This document shows, piece by piece, positions 59,533 to 64,000 of a stretch of 64,000 nucleotides of DNA. Numbering within the stretch: the first letter of the stretch is position 1; every line of letters begins with the position of its first letter. The notes under the pieces are model-generated. The model was given only the letters and a program-made list of their open reading frames with translations, made no database searches and was not told where the DNA came from. This stretch comes from Streptomyces cyaneus (lineage in GTDB: Bacteria > Actinomycetota > Actinomycetes > Streptomycetales > Streptomycetaceae), in the NCBI RefSeq assembly GCF_004028635.1, contig NZ_RQJW01000003.1, positions 1,240,001-1,304,000 of the forward strand, read 5' to 3'. The translations under genes and the position numbers were made by a program.

Positions 59533-60975
59533 GTGACTTCTGCGCCCGCCAAGCCCCGCATCCCGAACGTCCTCGCCGGACGCTACGCCTCCACCGAGCT
59601 CGCCACGCTCTGGTCCCCCGAGCAGAAGGTGAAGCTCGAGCGGCAGCTCTGGCTCGCCGTGCTGCGGGCCCAGAAGGACCTCGGGATCGAGGTTCCCGAC
59701 GAGGCGATCGCCGACTACGAGCGCGTCCTCGACACCGTCGACCTGGCCTCCATCGCCGAGCGCGAGAAGGTCACGCGGCACGACGTGAAGGCGCGGATCG
59801 AGGAGTTCAACGACCTCGCCGGGCATGAGCACGTGCACAAGGGCATGACGTCCCGCGACCTCACGGAGAACGTCGAGCAGCTGCAGATCCGGCTCTCGCT
59901 GGAGCTGATCCGCGACCGTACGGTTGCCGTCCTGGCGCGCCTCGGCAAGCTGGCCGGCGAGTACGGCGAGCTGGTCATGGCCGGCCGCTCGCACAACGTC
60001 GCCGCGCAGGCCACGACGCTGGGCAAGCGCTTCGCGACCGCCGCCGACGAACTGCTCGTCGCTTACAGCCGGGTCGAGGAGCTGCTGGGCCGCTACCCGC
60101 TGCGTGGCATCAAGGGCCCGGTGGGCACGGCTCAGGACATGCTGGACCTGCTCGGCGGGGACGCGTCGAAGCTGGCGGACCTCGAGGGCCGGATCGCCGG
60201 GCACCTGGGCTTCTCGCAGGCGTTCACCTCGGTCGGCCAGGTCTACCCGCGCTCGCTCGACTACGAGGTCGTGACCGCGCTGGTGCAGCTGGCGGCGGCG
60301 CCGTCGTCGCTGGCGAAGACGATCCGGCTGATGGCCGGGCACGAGCTGGTGACCGAGGGCTTCAAGCCGGGCCAGGTCGGCTCCTCCGCGATGCCGCACA
60401 AGATGAACACGCGGTCGTGTGAGCGCGTCAACGGCCTGATGGTGATCCTGCGCGGCTACGCCTCGATGACCGGCGAGCTGGCCGGCGACCAGTGGAACGA
60501 GGGCGACGTGTCCTGCTCGGTGGTGCGCCGGGTCGCGCTGCCGGACGCGTTCTTCGCGCTGGACGGTCTGCTGGAGACGTTCCTGACGGTGCTCGACGAG
60601 TTCGGTGCGTTCCCGGCGGTCGTGGCGCGTGAGCTGGACCGTTACCTGCCGTTCCTCGCCACCACCAAGGTGCTGATGGGCGCGGTGCGCGCGGGCGTGG
60701 GCCGTGAGCTGGCGCACGAGGCGATCAAGGAGAACGCCGTCGCCTCCGCGCTGGCGATGCGCGAGCAGGGCGCCGAGCGCAACGAGCTGCTCGACAAGCT
60801 CGCCGCCGACGAGCGCATCCCGCTCGACCGTGACCAGCTGGACGCGCTGATGGCCGACAAGCTGTCCTTCACGGGCGCCGCGGCCGACCAGGTCGGCGTC
60901 GTGGTGGGCCGTATCGAGGAGATCGTGAAGCAGCGCCCGGAGGCCGCCGGGTACACGCCCGGAGCGATCCTCTGA
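59533..60975 (+). CDS. purB: Adenylosuccinate lyase
   Basis: 480 residues from GTG 59533. Two steps of purine synthesis: fumarate release from SAICAR and from adenylosuccinate. Signature GSSAMPHKMN (with the flexible-loop serine) is at ~285-294; GHEHVHKGMTSRDL and AGRSHNVAAQATTLGKR are substrate loops. No ribosome site lies upstream, and TAAACT is about nine bases before the GTG, so a leaderless transcript is likely. Confidence 0.95.
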   Translation: MTSAPAKPRIPNVLAGRYASTELATLWSPEQKVKLERQLWLAVLRAQKDLGIEVPDEAIADYERVLDTVDLASIAEREKVTRHDVKARIEEFNDLAGHEHVHKGMTSRDLTENVEQLQIRLSLELIRDRTVAVLARLGKLAGEYGELVMAGRSHNVAAQATTLGKRFATAADELLVAYSRVEELLGRYPLRGIKGPVGTAQDMLDLLGGDASKLADLEGRIAGHLGFSQAFTSVGQVYPRSLDYEVVTALVQLAAAPSSLAKTIRLMAGHELVTEGFKPGQVGSSAMPHKMNTRSCERVNGLMVILRGYASMTGELAGDQWNEGDVSCSVVRRVALPDAFFALDGLLETFLTVLDEFGAFPAVVARELDRYLPFLATTKVLMGAVRAGVGRELAHEAIKENAVASALAMREQGAERNELLDKLAADERIPLDRDQLDALMADKLSFTGAAADQVGVVVGRIEEIVKQRPEAAGYTPGAIL

Positions 60976-60988
60976 CGCGCTGCAGGCC

Positions 60989-61537
60989 ATGACGCGCTTC
61001 ACCGCCGAGGAGTTGGAGGCCGCTCGCGACCGTCTGGTGCCGGACGTCGTCGCGGACGGCCTCCATGTGCTGTTCTGTGGCATCAACCCCGGTCTGATGA
61101 CGGCCGCGACCGGCCATCACTTCGCCCGCCCCGGCAACCGTTTCTGGCCGGTCCTGCATCTGTCCGGGTTCACGCCGAGGCTCATGAAACCGTCGGAGCA
61201 GGGTGAGTTGCCGTCCTACGGGCTCGGCATCACGAACGTCGTCGCGCGGGCGACCGCGCGGGCCGACGAGCTGAGCGCCGAGGAGTACCGCGAGGGCGGG
61301 CGGCTGCTGGCGACGAAGGTGACGCGGCTACGGCCGCGGTGGCTGGCCGTGGTGGGCGTCACCGCATATCGGGCCGCGCTCGACGACCGCAGGGCTCAGG
61401 TGGGGCCACAGGAGCGGGTGATCGGGGACACGCGTGTGTGGGTGCTGCCGAATCCGAGCGGGCTGAACGCGCACTGGACGGCGGCGACGATGGCGGAGGA
61501 GTTCGAGCGGTTGCGGGTGGCGGCGGAAGAGGGCTGA
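60989..61537 (+). CDS. mug: G/U mismatch-specific DNA glycosylase
   Basis: 182 residues. Removes uracil or thymine from G mismatches. The active-site motif GINPG is at ~32-36 with Asn as general base, and NPSGLNAHW is at ~154-162. HHFARPGNRFWPVLH is typical of Mug. ATG 60989 is 13 bases after purB, so it is likely in the purB transcript. Confidence 0.93.
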   Translation: MTRFTAEELEAARDRLVPDVVADGLHVLFCGINPGLMTAATGHHFARPGNRFWPVLHLSGFTPRLMKPSEQGELPSYGLGITNVVARATARADELSAEEYREGGRLLATKVTRLRPRWLAVVGVTAYRAALDDRRAQVGPQERVIGDTRVWVLPNPSGLNAHWTAATMAEEFERLRVAAEEG

Positions 61538-61557
61538 GGCGCAGGAGGCCTGACGGG

Positions 61558-61986
61558 TCACGGTGGGTCGATTTCCGTGACTACGGCCAAAAGCTGCACG
61601 TCGTCGGCCTCGTCCCGGTCGGCGACGGCCACCGCGACCCAACGGCCCGTCCCCTCCGCCTCCCAGAGGTAGGCGACGCGTGCGCGTGCGCTCAGTGAGG
61701 CCCAGGGCTCCGGTATCTCCTCTCGTGCGGTGCGCAGCACAGTGGTCTGCAGGTTCAACGGATCCGTCTCTCCCCAGCGGGGCTCGAGCAACTCGTAAAG
61801 GGCGTCCCGGTACTTCTCGTACTGCTCCACCGTCGCCGCCCGTGTCCCACAGTCGCCCTGGCTCCTCTCTAACACCACCACGTGGTAGCCGGGGCCCTCG
61901 TCGCCGACGTCCGACGAGCCGTGCTCCGCCGGGAAGGGGCGGAAGCACAGCTCGTCGATGAGGGCGATGTGCCGTGCGATGTTCAT
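61558..61986 (-). CDS. Conserved hypothetical protein with a TTA codon
   Basis: 142 residues from ATG 61986; the longer frame upstream is a shadow of the ABC genes. No signal peptide, membrane segment or known motif. MNIARHIALIDELCFRPF starts an acidic small protein (VEQYEKYRDALYELLEPRWGETDPLNLQ). I do not recognise the family. Codon 39 is TTA (61870-61872 on the plus strand as TAA), so its translation depends on bldA. It is convergent with mug. Confidence 0.8.
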   Translation of the reverse strand: MNIARHIALIDELCFRPFPAEHGSSDVGDEGPGYHVVVLERSQGDCGTRAATVEQYEKYRDALYELLEPRWGETDPLNLQTTVLRTAREEIPEPWASLSARARVAYLWEAEGTGRWVAVAVADRDEADDVQLLAVVTEIDPP

Positions 61987-62027
61987 GTGGTCCAGTAAAC
62001 CCGGCCCCACTGACAATTGGCGTGCCG

Positions 62028-62753
62028 TCAGGCGTCCCGTCGCCGCACGCTCCACGCCCCCGCCAGCAACGCCACCGCCGTCCACAGCGCGGTCACCATC
62101 AGTCCCGACCATGGCCCGAGCGTGCCGTCGTAGGTCCGGTGAATCACCATCTGCCCCGCCCTGTCCGGCAGGAAGTCCGCGACGGTGCCCGCCGCGTCGC
62201 CGATCACGAACGACACCACGAGGATGAACGGGATCAGGACGGACAGCGTGGCGACACCGCTGCGCAGCAGGGCGGTGAGGCCGGCCGCGAACAAGGCCAT
62301 CAGCATGAGGTAGATCGCGCAGCCCACGACCCCGCGCACCTGCTCGGCCGCGGTGAGCCCGCTCGCCGCGGAGCCGAGTCCCGCGCGTCCCGCGACGAGC
62401 GCGGTGAAGGCGGTGACCAGGCCGACGAGGAGGGTCGGCACGGCGATCGCCGTCACCTTGGCGGCGAACCACCGTCCACGCTGGGGGACCGCGGCGAGCG
62501 ACAGTCGAAGCGCACCCCCGTGGTACTCCGACGACACAGCCATCGCGCCGAACGAGATGGCTGCGATCTGGCCCGGCAGGACACCGGACAGCGCCATGGA
62601 GAGAGGGTCGAACTCCGGGTCGGAGTCCTCGGAGGCACCGGCCACCGCAGAGAACGCCGTGGTCACGGCGAACAGCGCCAGCAGCGCTCCCGGGAGCGAG
62701 CGCAGCGTGCGGATCTTGAGCCACTCCGTGTGGAGCACGGGTACGAATGACAT
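62028..62753 (-). CDS. ABC-2 type transporter permease
   Basis: 241 residues. Six hydrophobic segments (PGALLALFAVTTAF, AISFGAMAVSSEYHGGALR, VPTLLVGLVTAFTALVAG, VVGCAIYLMLMALFAAGLTALLR, VATLSVLIPFILVVSFVIGD, LMVTALWTAVALLAGAWS) and the SSEYHGGALR pattern fit ABC-2 permeases. The ATPase gene lies two bases upstream. It could export a drug or peptide; the divergent sensor-like protein at 63785 may control it. Confidence 0.9.
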   Translation of the reverse strand: MSFVPVLHTEWLKIRTLRSLPGALLALFAVTTAFSAVAGASEDSDPEFDPLSMALSGVLPGQIAAISFGAMAVSSEYHGGALRLSLAAVPQRGRWFAAKVTAIAVPTLLVGLVTAFTALVAGRAGLGSAASGLTAAEQVRGVVGCAIYLMLMALFAAGLTALLRSGVATLSVLIPFILVVSFVIGDAAGTVADFLPDRAGQMVIHRTYDGTLGPWSGLMVTALWTAVALLAGAWSVRRRDA

Positions 62754-62755
62754 GG

Positions 62756-63676
62756 TCAGACCTCCAGGGGCCGTGCGGTGAACTCAGTCTCGGTCGCGGT
62801 CAGATCGAGATAGGCCTGCTCCAACGTGCCCTCTTCTGCGGCGAGTTCGAGTACCGGCACACCTGCCTGGGAGATGAGGCGGCCGATGTCGTCCACGCGC
62901 GCGTGGTGCACGGTCCAGTGCCCGTCCTCGTGCTCGACGGCATCGTGGCCGTGGCGGGCGAGGGCGGTCTTGAGGGCGGTGGCGTCCGTGGTGCGGATGC
63001 GGACGCGGGGTTCCACGCGTGCGTGGATGAACTCCCGCATCGGGGTGTCCGCCAGCAGGCGTCCCCGGCCGAGGACCACGAGGTGGTCGGCGAAGGACGC
63101 GGTCTCGTTCATGAGGTGGCTGGAGACCAGGACCGTGCGTCCCTCGCCCGCGAGGCGACGCAGCAACTCGCGTATCCAGATGATGCCTTCGGGGTCGAGG
63201 CCGTTGGACGGCTCGTCGAGCATGACCACCTCGGGGTTGCCGAGGAGAGCGGCGGCGATGCCGAGCCGCTGGCGCATGCCCAGGGAGTACGTCTTCGTCC
63301 GGCGGCGCGCCACCGACGCGAGCCCCGTCTCCTCCAGCACCTCGTCGACCCTGCGGTTCGGGATGCGGTTGCTCGCGGCCAGGACCCGCAGATGGTCGCG
63401 AGCGGTGCGGGAGCCGTGCGCGGCCCGGGCGTCGAGCAACGCGCCCACATGGCGCAGGGGTTCGTGGAGCGTGACGTAGGCGCGGCCGCCGACCGTGGCG
63501 GTTCCGGAGGTGGGCCGGTCGAGGCCGAGCACCAGCCGCATGGTGGTGGACTTCCCGGCGCCGTTGGGGCCGAGGAAGCCCGTGACGCGGCCGGGCTCGA
63601 CGCGGAAGGTGAGGTGGTCCACGGCCCGGCGGGTGCCGTACTCCTTGGTCAGGTCTTGGACGTCGATGCTGGTCAT
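62756..63676 (-). CDS. ABC transporter ATP-binding protein (drug-type)
   Basis: 306 residues from ATG 63676; the longer frame is not real. Walker A GPNGAGKST (~36-44), signature YSLGMRQRLG, Walker B VVMLDEPSNGLDPEG and H-loop VSSHLMNE. The C-terminal ~80 residues (VRIRTTDATALKTALARHG, LELAAEEGTLEQAYLDLT) are typical of DrrA/CcmA-like drug exporters. It pairs with the permease two bases away. Confidence 0.93.
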   Translation of the reverse strand: MTSIDVQDLTKEYGTRRAVDHLTFRVEPGRVTGFLGPNGAGKSTTMRLVLGLDRPTSGTATVGGRAYVTLHEPLRHVGALLDARAAHGSRTARDHLRVLAASNRIPNRRVDEVLEETGLASVARRRTKTYSLGMRQRLGIAAALLGNPEVVMLDEPSNGLDPEGIIWIRELLRRLAGEGRTVLVSSHLMNETASFADHLVVLGRGRLLADTPMREFIHARVEPRVRIRTTDATALKTALARHGHDAVEHEDGHWTVHHARVDDIGRLISQAGVPVLELAAEEGTLEQAYLDLTATETEFTARPLEV

Positions 63677-63784
63677 GGCAGCAGCCTGGCCGTCAGGGAG
63701 GGGGCGGGGCCTCCCCCGCCCGAGGAGATCGTCTCCCCCGTGCGGGGGAGGTCCGTTGTCAGTGGTGGCTGGCACGATGACGAA

Positions 63785-64000
63785 ATGGTCAGCTTGCTGC
63801 GCCCGTTCGGCCGGGCGGTGACGTACACACGATTGCTGCATCTGTTCATCGCCATCGTGTGGCCGTCGATGCTGCTCTTCATCGAGGAAGCGTGGTGGAC
63901 CTGGGCGCTGGCGGCCGTGCTGCTCGCCCCCGTCGGGCTGGTGCCCGCGATGCGCACCGTGGAGGGGCTGCAGGCGAGGCTGCTGCTGACCGGTCACCGG
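63785..64000 (+). CDS. Membrane protein, probably sensor histidine kinase (3' truncated)
   Basis: 72 codons from ATG 63785 run to the window end without a stop. It starts VSLLRPFGRAVTYTRLLHLF, has two hydrophobic segments (LFIAIVWPSMLLFIEE and WALAAVLLAPVGLVPAM), and a VEGLQARLLLTG continuation. This resembles the membrane sensor domain of Streptomyces histidine kinases that lie divergent from ABC-2 transporters. Only the N-terminus is seen, so the family is a guess. Confidence 0.6.
   Translation, partial: MVSLLRPFGRAVTYTRLLHLFIAIVWPSMLLFIEEAWWTWALAAVLLAPVGLVPAMRTVEGLQARLLLTGHR

Noticed and set aside
1..64000. tRNA, rRNA or insertion-sequence genes
   Set aside because: No tRNA-like cloverleaf, transposase or terminal inverted repeats seen in any gap.

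Overview
The window is about 72% GC, its genes are strongly biased to G or C at the third codon position, and it carries families typical of Streptomyces: F420-type oxidoreductase, SpoIIE/PP2C phosphatases, an XRE-DUF5753 plus DUF397 triad, DUF6777 and DUF6213 proteins, and rare TTA codons. It reads as a stretch of Streptomyces chromosome. From memory, the gene order matches the S. coelicolor segment holding the third phosphofructokinase, urease, biotin genes and purB. I see no rRNA, tRNA, CRISPR array, insertion sequence or biosynthetic cluster.

Layout. 1-4.5 kb: the end of a thioredoxin-reductase-like flavoprotein, then ATP-dependent DNA ligase, Nudix hydrolase, an SSADH-type dehydrogenase and a small DUF protein. 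4.7-7.3 kb: acyl-CoA dehydrogenase with a divergent TetR regulator, then peptide deformylase. 7.4-11.7 kb: MurT-GatD (lipid II amidation), phosphofructokinase and a CtaG-like membrane protein. 11.8-15.5 kb: a PASTA-bearing lipoprotein, a Ser/Thr kinase and a tiny membrane protein. 15.5-19.8 kb (minus strand): LytTR regulator, DUF485 protein, solute:sodium symporter and LytS-like kinase. 19.8-22.6 kb: Lrp regulator, dimethylargininase and ornithine aminotransferase (arginine catabolism). 23-26.8 kb: two SpoIIE-type phosphatases. 27.2-27.9 kb: a 1-acylglycerol-phosphate-type acyltransferase.

27.9-32.6 kb (minus strand): the urease operon ureA-B-C-F-G-D. 32.7-34.4 kb: TetR regulator and divergent membrane protein. 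34.5-35.8 kb: Phd/YefM antitoxin divergent from a ClpP paralogue. 36.2-36.9 kb: a cyclic-di-AMP (ydaO-type) riboswitch before a secreted NlpC/P60 hydrolase. 37-38.6 kb: LysE exporter and LysR regulator. 38.6-40.4 kb: ATPase, XRE regulator with a TTA codon, and DUF397 protein. 40.5-45 kb: bioF divergent from bioB-bioA-bioD. 45-48.3 kb: LuxR regulator divergent from a secreted lipase. 48.4-49.7 kb: methyltransferase and a Fic/Doc-type toxin-antitoxin pair. 49.9-53.3 kb: MacB/FtsX-type ABC exporter. 53.4-54.8 kb: LLM oxidoreductase and GNAT acetyltransferase. 55-57.3 kb: two CNNM/CorC-type proteins. 57.4-59.2 kb: SGNH hydrolase and a repeat-rich sortase substrate. 59.5-61.5 kb: purB and mug. 61.6-63.7 kb: a hypothetical protein and an ABC-2 transporter. 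63.8 kb to the end: start of a membrane protein cut by the window edge.

Most genes are housekeeping or common Streptomyces accessory functions. The less explained signals are the dispersed GC-rich repeats at gene ends, a Cys/His tandem-repeat tail on biotin synthase, a GYG-repeat wall protein, palindromes shared between an orphan antitoxin and a ClpP paralogue, tandem SoxR-like sites before an F420-type oxidoreductase, and a structured leader before the CNNM pair.
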